A DNA stretch of 38,992 nt from Parabacteroides distasonis. GTDB taxonomy: Bacteria > Bacteroidota > Bacteroidia > Bacteroidales > Tannerellaceae. The position numbers and the translations under genes were made by a program. The first letter of the stretch is position 1. Every line of letters begins with the position of its first letter. Below the pieces are notes generated by a model. That model had not been told where the DNA came from, made no database searches, and was given only the letters and a program-made list of their open reading frames with translations. Location of the stretch: the NCBI RefSeq assembly GCF_004793765.1, contig NZ_SRYM01000037.1:1-38992 (forward strand). The letters run 5' to 3'. Of this stretch, positions 25,735-33,542 are shown piece by piece.

Positions 25735-27423
25735 CTACCACGTAAACGAATGTGTATAAATCGATTCATTTCCGCAAGCATCCGTTACGATTAATTTAAG
25801 TTCGTGATTACCTTTTTGCAGTTTTTCTTTATCGAAGCGATAGGTAATAACCGATTTATTATTCATCTCGAATAAGACAAACTGTCCGTCTATTTCTCCC
25901 CGGTAGGTTTGTACTCCGCTTAGGTTATCGGACAAACGGAATACGAAGTTCTGTTTGCTGATCCACGTCTGTTGGTTGATCGGCGTGATAGCCGGAGTCT
26001 TTGTGTCTTGTTGTATCTTATAACTGCCCAATTCCTTGATATTTGCGTCGATCCAGCCATTACGGTAGGTACCGCCCATCCAAGAGGTACGTCCGTTTTG
26101 TAAGCGAACCACACCATATTGTTGCTTATTCTCAAGCGTATCGCTTTGCAAGAATAGCGATAACTGGGCCGTTCCATGCAAAGGGATTGGTTTATCGTGT
26201 AATAGGTGGGTGGCTGATAATGCGGTACTGTCTTCTCTCACTGAATAGCGGAAGTAGAGGTCATTATATAGATTACCTTTAGGTAGGACGAGACGGATAC
26301 CTTTAGCGCCGAACCTATTCTCGCTACCCCAATGGAATAATTCTGTATAAGCTGTATCGATCTGGGGGATCTCTTGTTCCTTTCCCTCGATGCAGAAGGA
26401 TAACCGGGTTGTGTTGCCGAAAGCGTCAGCGAGTGTATACGCCAAATGATAGGTACGAGGTTCATCTATACGCAAGATTCCCCGGTTTACGCTTTCAAGG
26501 AAGCGTAGACGGTTTCCCGGCTCGATGAAACTACGCATATAGAAAGAGCGATGATCTTTCCATTCTTCGTAGTCTGTGAAGGTGTTCAGGTAACGGGTCT
26601 CATCAAATGCGAACTTATCGAGATTACTATGGAAGATCACTTGGCTGTCTGCCGTGAGCGTGATTTCTCGTACACCATAAATATTAGTCGTATTATCCAT
26701 ATAATCATAGGCTTTTACGGCGAGCCCTATTTCTCCCCATGCCTCGATTTTTCCGGTGATTGTTTGTTTCCTGTTTTTCGCCGTGACGGGTTTTATCTCA
26801 AGCTTCCTGCTTTTGCCGTTTACTACGCCTTTTCCTTCGATGGGGACGATCTGTATTCCTTGGATTTTAGGAGGACGTGTGTCGGTGATCCGATCCAAGA
26901 AATAATCCAAGGGGTCCATGACTTCCTCTGTCTCTGTGTCTCGTACCTCAAAATGGAGATGAGGCCCGCCAGAGCTTCCGGTATTGCCGCTTAACGCTAC
27001 GACTTCATTTTTCTCTACAGGAAGCAAATCTGGTGTAAGGAAAAGATTTACATTGAAACTTTCTTGCGCATATTGTTGCTCCTTTACATAATCCGCTATT
27101 TTCTTCGAGAATTTTTGTAGATGGCCGTATACGGTAGTCGTTCCATCCGGATGCGTGATGTAAAGCCCGTTACCGTAGCCCCATGGACTTACGGATATAC
27201 GTGATACATATCCTTCTTGTACCGTATGTACGGGTTTACCTTCTACCCCTTGGGTCTTGAAATCTATTCCGGAATGGAAATGATTGCTTCTTAACTCACC
27301 GAAGTTTCCACTCAACAAGATTGGGAAATCGAAGGGATTCCTAAGTTGCTGGGCGTTTGTATTAATTATGTGGGAACCGATGATCGCAAATAGACCGGCT
27401 AGATATATGGATCTAATATTCAT
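25735..27423 (-). CDS. exported M23-family peptidase (LytM-like)
   Basis: This 562-residue protein has a signal peptide (MNIRSIYLAGLFAIIGSHI). An M23/lysostaphin-type domain follows near the N-terminus (about 40-175). The zinc ligands are the His and Asp of NHFHSGIDF near residue 50 and the HLHFE motif in GSSGGPHLHFEVRD near 155. A YGHLQKF phrase lies between them. The remaining 380 residues have beta-rich, Ig-like character, ending near IVTDACGNESIY, and may bind the substrate or wall. M23 enzymes cut peptidoglycan cross-links. This order (catalytic domain first, long tail after) is common in Bacteroidales. It has its own -7 element. Confidence 0.92.
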   Translation of the reverse strand: MNIRSIYLAGLFAIIGSHIINTNAQQLRNPFDFPILLSGNFGELRSNHFHSGIDFKTQGVEGKPVHTVQEGYVSRISVSPWGYGNGLYITHPDGTTTVYGHLQKFSKKIADYVKEQQYAQESFNVNLFLTPDLLPVEKNEVVALSGNTGSSGGPHLHFEVRDTETEEVMDPLDYFLDRITDTRPPKIQGIQIVPIEGKGVVNGKSRKLEIKPVTAKNRKQTITGKIEAWGEIGLAVKAYDYMDNTTNIYGVREITLTADSQVIFHSNLDKFAFDETRYLNTFTDYEEWKDHRSFYMRSFIEPGNRLRFLESVNRGILRIDEPRTYHLAYTLADAFGNTTRLSFCIEGKEQEIPQIDTAYTELFHWGSENRFGAKGIRLVLPKGNLYNDLYFRYSVREDSTALSATHLLHDKPIPLHGTAQLSLFLQSDTLENKQQYGVVRLQNGRTSWMGGTYRNGWIDANIKELGSYKIQQDTKTPAITPINQQTWISKQNFVFRLSDNLSGVQTYRGEIDGQFVLFEMNNKSVITYRFDKEKLQKGNHELKLIVTDACGNESIYTHSFTW

Positions 27424-27445
27424 AGGAATTACGTATTTTGACAGA

Positions 27446-27453
27446 CAAAGATA
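27446..27453 (-). promoter_or_regulatory. -7 element for the M23 peptidase gene
   Basis: TATCTTTG on the minus strand, 22 bp before the ATG at 27423. A TTTT stretch lies 19 bp further upstream instead of a true TTTG box. Confidence 0.5.
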
Positions 27454-27489
27454 GTGTTTTTTGTGTCTATGGAAAACACGTACGTGTTT

Positions 27490-28524
27490 TTATGGGCGTA
27501 TTTGGAAATCGATGACTAGTGGCAAGTGGTCGCTAAAACCGCCCTCGTATTTAAAGCCATAATAGGTTCGGAAAGGGCGTACGCCCCGCCATGTTTTATC
27601 CTTGGTCAATAAAAAATCAGGGGCGAATATGTGAATGCTTTCCGGGATGATACACAAGGAAGACTCTTGCGTGATGAGATTCCGATTTACGATTATTTGG
27701 TCGAGTTGGCTCCATTCGCCTTGGTATTTATGACTACCCGGAAATTGAGTTATATGGGGGCTTGCGAACAAATTATAATAGGTACAAGATGTGGAATCTG
27801 TGATCTGTGTATTTCCTGGAAAGGCTTGGGCAGCGAATATCTCGGAAATGCTTCTATCTTGAGGAGTATCGTTGAAGTCTCCCATAATGAGTATCTGTGG
27901 CTTTTCTCGTATTAGGAACAGGGAATCGCTAGATTTCCGTAAAGTGCGGGCAGCGTCAAAACGGTCCTTCTCGCTTTCCTTTTCTCCTCCGTAGCGGGAG
28001 GGGAAATGGCAAACGAAAACATCTAGGGTATCGCCTGTTACGATTTTTCCATATACGTGTAGGATATCCCGGGTTAATTTGTGTTTATTCCCGGAAAAAC
28101 GAATTGGAATGGATTCATGTTGCAAATAACAGAATTGATCTCGTTGATAAAGAAGAGCGACATTACTACCTCTGGGATCAGGGCTTTGAGTGATAATATA
28201 TCGGTAATCCCGCCAGCGAAGCGGGGTGCGACGGGTAAGATGAGATAGGACGGAGTCATTCTCGACTTCGCAAAGAGCTATTAAGGCCGGTGTATTCCAT
28301 TCCCCGGCGGCGCTTATCACTTTCGCTATTTGTTGTAGTTTGTGATAGTAGCGGTTTGGTGTCCAGTGCCGGTTGCCGGAAGGTAGAAACTCATCGTCGT
28401 TCTTAGTTGGATTATCCCTTGTATCGAAAAAGTTCTCCACATTATAGATCATGACCTTGAAGGTTGCTTGGGCACATAATGGAGGGGAGGCAAAGAAGAA
28501 AAGAAAAAACATAAAAATCTTCAT
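27490..28524 (-). CDS. exported endonuclease/exonuclease/phosphatase (EEP) family protein
   Basis: This 344-residue protein has a signal peptide (MKIFMFFLFFFASPPLCAQ). It shows the EEP (DNase I/inositol phosphatase) fold: MIYNVENFF with the first Asn-Glu pair near residue 27, ALCEVEN near 83, VFVCHFPSR near 170, the catalytic MGDFNDTP near 215 and the closing SDHLPLVIDF. Metal and catalytic residues are all present. The family includes nucleases, phosphodiesterases and lipid phosphatases, and the substrate is unknown. Its N-terminal signal predicts a periplasmic or secreted enzyme. It follows the lipoprotein gene by 39 bp and is probably co-transcribed with it. Confidence 0.88.
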   Translation of the reverse strand: MKIFMFFLFFFASPPLCAQATFKVMIYNVENFFDTRDNPTKNDDEFLPSGNRHWTPNRYYHKLQQIAKVISAAGEWNTPALIALCEVENDSVLSHLTRRTPLRWRDYRYIITQSPDPRGSNVALLYQRDQFCYLQHESIPIRFSGNKHKLTRDILHVYGKIVTGDTLDVFVCHFPSRYGGEKESEKDRFDAARTLRKSSDSLFLIREKPQILIMGDFNDTPQDRSISEIFAAQAFPGNTQITDSTSCTYYNLFASPHITQFPGSHKYQGEWSQLDQIIVNRNLITQESSLCIIPESIHIFAPDFLLTKDKTWRGVRPFRTYYGFKYEGGFSDHLPLVIDFQIRP

Positions 28525-28563
28525 GATTAAAGCTTTGATTAATTGTTACTATGTAATGTATTC

Positions 28564-30057
28564 TTATTCGTGTGAATCTTCGGTCTCTTCCTGAACGAAT
28601 TCGTAGGCTCCTATGGTCGGGCCGTCCGAGCTGGTTAGTCGGTTGACACCGTAGCGATCGATCGGATAATTTTTTGTTATCTCGGGATCTGCTTTTCCGA
28701 CTCCAGTAGTCGATACGGAATCAGGTCGGAAATCATAGGTGTATTTATTTTGCTTGCCTCCTACTTTTCGGTAAGAAGGAGTCTTTGTGATAAACAATAC
28801 TTCCTTGAAGTGATCGCTTGAGGTTTCTTTGGCTTTAAGTACACAATGATTGAACCGATAATCGAAATCCGTACTGCTATCTGCTTTTGTGGATAATTCA
28901 GCGTCATAACTTCCATCGATAATACAATTGTCAAAATAAGCTTGCGTGATAGGATACGGGCCATTTCCGTCTATCGTTACGTTATTGAGCAAGTACAGGC
29001 ATTTACTATCCAAAGGAACGGTCTCGTTGGCCATTTCTCTTTTGGTTAAACTCATGTAATTAGCCATCGTGCAGTGGGCGAAGTAATATTTACCACCGAC
29101 TAAAGTGAGTACACTTCCTCCGGCATTGCTGAATTCCGTATTTGTAGCGATAACATCACAATTGATGGCGAAGAATAGATCGCTCCCCATATTCGTGATC
29201 TGTGAGTTGTTTATCTTGATCTTTGGCCGGTCCGGGGTGGAAGGCTCGCAATATACACCGGAGGTACCATTACGTACGATTACATTATCCCAGACATTCC
29301 CGTAGCTATCCGCCTTAAAGGTAATGCCTCCCCATTGTCCGGGAGTCCGGTCATACGGTAATATATCATTTAGTATATAATCCAAACGGTCGCCTCGGAA
29401 AGTGATAGGCTCATCCAGGGTACCTAAAGCGTTCATGGAGCCGTGAACGATCAAGCTCGCTTTATCATGCATATAGAAAGTAGCCCCCTTCTCGATATTC
29501 AATGAAACCCCTTTAGCGATAACCAAACTATCGTAGATCAAATAAGGACGATTCGCCGTGAGGATAGAATCTTTTGTAATCGTAACACCGCCTTTGTAAA
29601 GATTAACATCTTGCCCGTAGGCTTCCAATAATACGGATTGACGGATGCCATTCACGGTAAAAAGTACGGAATCCTGTATCAACAGAGGTTGATTGCCCCC
29701 ATTCGGATCGACCGTTACTTCCACGAATACATACATGCTGTCGTTGGCGAGTATTCCTACATTATTAAATGAACTACCTTTGCGTCCATCCACATTCATC
29801 CGGAAACCGGTAGCCTCTCCACTAGCTAGCATGATGGACTCAATACTCAGAGGTTCATTGTTTTTATTGTAGATCATAAATTGACGGGTGGTAGAACCGA
29901 TCGTACTGAAAATCGTGTCAAAGGCGAGCGTGTCTGTTGAGAAGCTTAGCCGGTAAGTCGGATTGGTGGAATAATGATCGTCCAAACCGTCACATGCCGG
30001 AAGCATATTCAACAGCAGTGTCGCGAGTATAAATAGCGTTATCGTTAATCTTTTCAT
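28564..30057 (-). CDS. lipoprotein with beta-helix (pectate-lyase-like) repeats
   Basis: This 497-residue protein begins with a lipoprotein signal (MKRLTITLFILATLLLNMLP) and a Cys near residue 22, followed by DGLDD. The acidic residues after the Cys resemble the Bacteroidetes surface-export signal, but this is uncertain. An N-terminal beta-sandwich-like part (about 35-150) is followed by many short beta-helix turns (about 160-440) such as IEKGATFYMHDKASLIVHGS and ITNMGSDLFFAI. No lyase catalytic motif is obvious, so it may be a structural or binding protein. A perfect -7 element lies upstream and the EEP gene follows. Confidence 0.8.
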   Translation of the reverse strand: MKRLTITLFILATLLLNMLPACDGLDDHYSTNPTYRLSFSTDTLAFDTIFSTIGSTTRQFMIYNKNNEPLSIESIMLASGEATGFRMNVDGRKGSSFNNVGILANDSMYVFVEVTVDPNGGNQPLLIQDSVLFTVNGIRQSVLLEAYGQDVNLYKGGVTITKDSILTANRPYLIYDSLVIAKGVSLNIEKGATFYMHDKASLIVHGSMNALGTLDEPITFRGDRLDYILNDILPYDRTPGQWGGITFKADSYGNVWDNVIVRNGTSGVYCEPSTPDRPKIKINNSQITNMGSDLFFAINCDVIATNTEFSNAGGSVLTLVGGKYYFAHCTMANYMSLTKREMANETVPLDSKCLYLLNNVTIDGNGPYPITQAYFDNCIIDGSYDAELSTKADSSTDFDYRFNHCVLKAKETSSDHFKEVLFITKTPSYRKVGGKQNKYTYDFRPDSVSTTGVGKADPEITKNYPIDRYGVNRLTSSDGPTIGAYEFVQEETEDSHE

Positions 30058-30108
30058 TTTCGTAAATGTTAACTGTAAATATCTTGTATTCTTGTTTTAG
30101 GAGATAAA

Positions 30109-30116
30109 CAAAATTA
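30109..30116 (-). promoter_or_regulatory. -7 element for the beta-helix lipoprotein gene
   Basis: TAATTTTG on the minus strand fits TAnnTTTG and is 51 bp before the ATG at 30057. It follows directly after the pepD terminator. Confidence 0.45.
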
Positions 30117-30149
30117 TCATAAAAAAGTTGCAAGACATTAACATAAAAA

Positions 30150-30184
30150 AAGAGGATAGACACGGCTATCGTGTCTTTCCTCTT
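30150..30184 (-). terminator. rho-independent terminator of pepD
   Basis: Arms 30150-30164 and 30170-30184 pair over 15 bp with one mismatch. A run of seven T's follows on the minus strand. Confidence 0.85.
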
Positions 30185-30207
30185 CTTATAACGCAAAAAA
30201 CGTTGGT

Positions 30208-31665
30208 TTATTTTGCGGGGATACTCTTTAATAATTCAAGAAGGTGGTTCCACCATAAACCGACTGTAGCGATCTCGATACGCTCGTTGGGTGAATGCAC
30301 GTCACGCAAAGTCGGTCCAAAAGAGATCATATCCAGTTTCGGATATTTCTCCAAGAACAAACCGCACTCTAATCCGGCGTGGATGGCCATGATCTTGGCG
30401 TCTTTGTTGAATAGGCGTTTGTAAGTCTCTTGTGCGATCTTCAAGATCTTAGAGTCGGGGTTCGGGGCCCATCCCGGATAGCCATCGCCATGTTTTACAT
30501 CTGCTCCAGCCAATAGGAACGTGGAGGCTACCGTATTGGCGATAGCGATCTTGCATGATTCGATAGAGCTACGCTGGCTGGTACCGACCAAGATCGTATT
30601 GCCTTCTTTCATCTTTACGGAAGCAAGGTTGGTAGAAGTCTCTACCAAACCTTCTATATCGTGGCTCATGCCGATTACGCCGTGCGGACAAGCGTGCAAG
30701 GCGTAGATTAATTTCTCGGCGGTGGTATTGTCGATATGATACTCCGGACGATCCGTGGACTCCATCGCTAACTGAACGTTCGGATCTACATGTTTCAACT
30801 CATTTTCAACGTCGGCGGCGAAATGGTTCAGCAAGATACGTACATCCTCTTTGTTTTCCGGATGCAAGCCGACCACGGCGTGTGCCTCGCGAGCGATTGC
30901 GTTACGTAAGTTTCCTCCATCGATAGAGCAAAGAACGAAATCATATTTCTTTTTCAATAAGAATAAGAAACGAACCAAGATCTTGTTGGCATTGCCTAAT
31001 CCTTTGTGGATCTCGCCACCGGAGTGACCGCCATTCAACCCTTTCACGTCGATACGGAAATACTGCATCTTATCGGACGTAGGAACTGGCTCGTAATGGA
31101 AAGTCGCTTGCGTGTCTTTACCTCCGGCGCAACCCATAAAGATCTCTCCCTCGTCCTCGCTATCGAGATTTAATAAGATATCTCCGGTCATGAAACCTTC
31201 TTTCAAGGCTTTCGCTCCGGTTAAACCTGTTTCTTCGTCTACCGTGAACAAACATTCGATCGGACCGTGTTGGATATCATCGGAAGCAAGCAAAGCCAAT
31301 TCGGCCGCTACGCCGATACCGTTATCGGCTCCCAAAGTAGTGCCGTTGGCACGTAGCCATTCGCCATCGACGATCGTCTCGATCGGATCATTGTCGAAAT
31401 CGTGCTTCGTACCGTTATTTTTCTCGCAAACCATATCCATGTGAGATTGCAATACGACTACCGGACGATCCTCCATTCCCGGAGTGGCAGGCTTTGACAT
31501 TAAAAGGTTGCCGGCTTCATCTTTCTTGATAGCTATTTTGTACTCTTTCGCGAATGATTCTAGGAATTCAATCATTTTGCCTTCCTTTTTTGAGGGGCGA
31601 GGCACTTGGGTTACTTGATGGAAGAACTTCCATACGATAGTAGGCTTTAAATCAGTAATCTTCAT
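30208..31665 (-). CDS. pepD: aminoacyl-histidine dipeptidase PepD
   Basis: I choose the ATG at 31665 (485 residues, the normal family length), because the 33 residues added by the upstream start at 31764 are Phe/Cys-rich and unlike any PepD. It is an M20-family metallopeptidase that cuts dipeptides such as Xaa-His. The zinc and catalytic residues are in VLQSHMDMV (first His and Asp, near residue 80), the bridging TLGADNGIG, the catalytic Glu pair in TVDEETGLTG near 150, and IHAGLECGLF near 420. No signal peptide is present, so it works in the cytoplasm. Confidence 0.95.
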   Translation of the reverse strand: MKITDLKPTIVWKFFHQVTQVPRPSKKEGKMIEFLESFAKEYKIAIKKDEAGNLLMSKPATPGMEDRPVVVLQSHMDMVCEKNNGTKHDFDNDPIETIVDGEWLRANGTTLGADNGIGVAAELALLASDDIQHGPIECLFTVDEETGLTGAKALKEGFMTGDILLNLDSEDEGEIFMGCAGGKDTQATFHYEPVPTSDKMQYFRIDVKGLNGGHSGGEIHKGLGNANKILVRFLFLLKKKYDFVLCSIDGGNLRNAIAREAHAVVGLHPENKEDVRILLNHFAADVENELKHVDPNVQLAMESTDRPEYHIDNTTAEKLIYALHACPHGVIGMSHDIEGLVETSTNLASVKMKEGNTILVGTSQRSSIESCKIAIANTVASTFLLAGADVKHGDGYPGWAPNPDSKILKIAQETYKRLFNKDAKIMAIHAGLECGLFLEKYPKLDMISFGPTLRDVHSPNERIEIATVGLWWNHLLELLKSIPAK

Positions 31666-31784
31666 AATGTTACAATGTATTATAGATGTTACTCTAAAGT
31701 TAATAAAACCGCAACTGAAAGAGCTTAGTTCGAAAAAAAGTAGAATAAAATGCCAAAAAGACACTTAGTAATCACTTAAACTCT

Positions 31785-31792
31785 TATATTTG
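31785..31792 (+). promoter_or_regulatory. -7 element for the small membrane protein and Skp-like gene
   Basis: TATATTTG matches TAnnTTTG exactly and lies 20 bp before the ATG at 31813. Confidence 0.6.
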
Positions 31793-31812
31793 CGTCCACA
31801 AATATAGAGAAA

Positions 31813-32031
31813 ATGCTTACAACGTTATTATTTACGGTCATAATTCTTGTTATCAGTGTCGTGTTGCTATCGATAAAAGTGCTGTTGAAAAAGGGAGGAA
31901 GGTTCCCGAATACGCATATCGAAGGAAACAGGGCGTTAGGTAAGAAAGGTATATTTTGCGCAAAGACCATGGATCGTATGGCGGTTAAGCAAAAGGGGCT
32001 CTATGACATCATGAACGAAATAAAAGAATAA
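31813..32031 (+). CDS. small membrane protein of unknown function
   Basis: This 72-residue protein has one clear N-terminal membrane segment (about residues 3-26, LLFTVIILVISVVLLSIKVL). A basic soluble tail follows, with Gly/Lys-rich GRFPNTHIEGNRALGKKG and a Cys-containing segment. I believe similar proteins exist in other Bacteroidales, but I could not check. Its ATG follows a perfect -7 element by 20 bp, and the Skp-like gene starts 25 bp after its stop, so it is a real gene in a two-gene set. No function can be assigned. Confidence 0.75.
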   Translation: MLTTLLFTVIILVISVVLLSIKVLLKKGGRFPNTHIEGNRALGKKGIFCAKTMDRMAVKQKGLYDIMNEIKE

Positions 32032-32056
32032 AAAAATAAGATTTAAATTGCACTTT

Positions 32057-32662
32057 ATGAAGAACATTAACTACGTTATTAACGGTGTGCTAGCGGTGGC
32101 TGTCGTAATCTTGTATATTATGCAATTTTCCGGCAAGAAAGAATCAAGCGTAACAAGAACATTCGCGTCAGCGGGAGACACAACGGCCTTACTTCCGATC
32201 GCTTATGTAAATGTGGATTCCCTGTTACTTAATTACAATTATTCCAAGGATCTGAACGAGATCATCTTGAAGAAACAAGAGAATTCCCGTGCTAACATCA
32301 CCCAGAAAGCCCGTAGTTTACAAGGCGAGATGCAAGATTTCCAGCGTAAGGTAGAAAATAACGCTTTCCTTACCCGTGAGAGGGCGGAGCAAGAGCAACA
32401 ACGTTTATTGAATAAGCAACAAGAGTTGCAGAACTTAGATAACCAATTGGCTCAAGAGTTGATGCAAGAGCAGCAGAAGTTGAACGAGCAATTACGCGAT
32501 ACGGTTGTTTCTCAATTGAAGGCTTTCAATCAGGGTAGAGGCTATCAAGTGGTATTCAGCAATACGGTAGGAGATAATATCCTTTTGGCTGGCGATTCCT
32601 ATGATATCACGGGCGAATTGCTGGAATACTTGAATAAGAATTATTCCTCTCCGGCCAAGTAA
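32057..32662 (+). CDS. OmpH/Skp-like periplasmic chaperone
   Basis: I start this at the ATG at 32057 (201 residues), not the TTG 9 bp earlier. An N-terminal hydrophobic segment (about residues 6-24) could be a signal or anchor. After a short linker comes the OmpH-type beginning PIAYVNVDSLLLNYNYSK. A long Glu/Gln-rich coiled coil (about 70-150, including RERAEQEQQRLLNKQQE) forms the tentacles of a Skp-like trimer, and a short beta segment (GYQVVFSNTVGDNILLA) closes the body. Skp holds unfolded outer-membrane proteins in the periplasm. The uncleaved-looking N-terminus suggests it may stay membrane-attached. A strong terminator follows. Confidence 0.88.
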   Translation: MKNINYVINGVLAVAVVILYIMQFSGKKESSVTRTFASAGDTTALLPIAYVNVDSLLLNYNYSKDLNEIILKKQENSRANITQKARSLQGEMQDFQRKVENNAFLTRERAEQEQQRLLNKQQELQNLDNQLAQELMQEQQKLNEQLRDTVVSQLKAFNQGRGYQVVFSNTVGDNILLAGDSYDITGELLEYLNKNYSSPAK

Positions 32663-32685
32663 GCTATTAATAGAATTTATAAAAG

Positions 32686-32723
32686 AAAGGGTGTATCAAA
32701 GGAACGTTTGATACACCCTTTTT
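32686..32723 (+). terminator. terminator of the Skp-like gene
   Basis: A perfect 15-bp stem (32686-32700 with 32707-32721) has a 6-nt loop, and its T-tract continues to 32723. Confidence 0.9.
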
Positions 32724-32772
32724 AACGGTACTTACCGGGGATTTTATAGAAGATATACTGTATCTGCAAAGT

Positions 32773-32806
32773 AATATATACTGCGTTGGCTTGGTCAGTA
32801 TATATT
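32773..32806. repeat. 11-bp inverted repeat after the small membrane gene
   Basis: AATATATACTG (32773-32783) pairs with CAGTATATATT (32796-32806) over a 12-nt loop. It is 38 bp beyond the stop of the minus-strand gene at 32844. The stem is AT-rich and no T-tract follows, so a terminator role is only possible. Confidence 0.4.
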
Positions 32807-32843
32807 CATCGGTCGGGTCAGTAGCACTGCGTTTTGCGGCCAA

Positions 32844-33167
32844 TTACTCTTTAGGAGTAACGAAAGCGGTATATACTTGTAAGATAGCGGCTACGCTCAA
32901 GCAAAGGATCCACTCGGTACGGTTGTTGAACATAAAGCCGGAAGATACGATCATTAGAAGTCCGGCGAATACGTTGAAACGGTGGAGCCGACGGCGACGA
33001 AAGTCCAAGTCCTTAACCGGAAGGGTCAGATAGCAAACCGCTATACCCGCCGCACCGACAGCGAATAAATAAGGGGCGATAGCCCAATGAGTAAGAAACA
33101 ATACGGCACCGGCTAATACGAGTAATCCCGCTACGCCGAAAATAATCGATCTGATTTGTTGATTCAT
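32844..33167 (-). CDS. small multi-span membrane protein of unknown function
   Basis: This 107-residue protein has three to four hydrophobic segments (about 6-26, 30-48, 64-80 and 88-103). A basic loop, DFRRRRLHRFN, lies between the second and third, as expected for a cytoplasmic loop. I do not recognise the family. It begins directly after the stop codon of the DivIC-like gene (no gap), so it is translated from the same mRNA; a role at the cell envelope is possible but not shown. Confidence 0.72.
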   Translation of the reverse strand: MNQQIRSIIFGVAGLLVLAGAVLFLTHWAIAPYLFAVGAAGIAVCYLTLPVKDLDFRRRRLHRFNVFAGLLMIVSSGFMFNNRTEWILCLSVAAILQVYTAFVTPKE

Positions 33168-33473
33168 TTATTTGTCCTTGATAATAAAAACATCCTCGTT
33201 CGACCTTTTCATAAAATACTCTTCACGGGCGAAACGTTCCAGTCCCTCCTTGTCCGTATGAAGGTCGTTTAATTTCTTGCTGTTGGTCTCGATCTCTTTT
33301 TGGTAATGTTTGATCTCTTTCTCCAAACTGCGTATTTTCTCGTCATACGTATAGCGTTTATACAGGCTGCTATCGCCCACCGTAAAGGTGACGATAAGGA
33401 ACACGATGGTAACCAACCAATAAGCGTTGATCCACGATAGATACTTTATGTAAAACTCTTTTATGCGTGACAT
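33168..33473 (-). CDS. FtsB/DivIC-like septum formation protein
   Basis: I start the gene at the ATG at 33473 (101 residues); the open frame upstream crosses the divergent dnaX promoter. The protein has a short cytoplasmic N-terminus, one membrane segment (about 15-32, AYWLVTIVFLIVTFTVG), a coiled coil rich in Glu and Lys (about 44-70), and a final ERFAREEYFMKRSNEDVF. The ARE-Y/F-MK ending is the signature of FtsB/DivIC proteins. These scaffold the division-site peptidoglycan synthase together with FtsL and FtsQ. A near-match -7 element lies 17 bp upstream. Confidence 0.88.
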   Translation of the reverse strand: MSRIKEFYIKYLSWINAYWLVTIVFLIVTFTVGDSSLYKRYTYDEKIRSLEKEIKHYQKEIETNSKKLNDLHTDKEGLERFAREEYFMKRSNEDVFIIKDK

Positions 33474-33489
33474 CGGAACATCGTTTTCG

Positions 33490-33497
33490 CGAAGATA
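33490..33497 (-). promoter_or_regulatory. -7-like element of the DivIC-like gene
   Basis: TATCTTCG on the minus strand differs by one base from TAnnTTTG and lies 17 bp before the ATG at 33473. The promoter of dnaX, on the other strand, starts 16 bp away. Confidence 0.4.
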
Positions 33498-33512
33498 ATG
33501 AATTATTTTGTT

Positions 33513-33520
33513 TATCTTTG
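33513..33520 (+). promoter_or_regulatory. -7 element of dnaX
   Basis: TATCTTTG fits TAnnTTTG exactly and lies 22 bp before the dnaX ATG at 33543. Confidence 0.55.
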
Positions 33521-33542
33521 TCTTATCAATAAAAAGCAGAGA

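Noticed and set aside
31666-31764. Upstream extension of pepD
   Set aside because: It adds 33 Phe/Cys-rich residues that are not part of PepD; the ATG at 31665 gives the usual length of 485.
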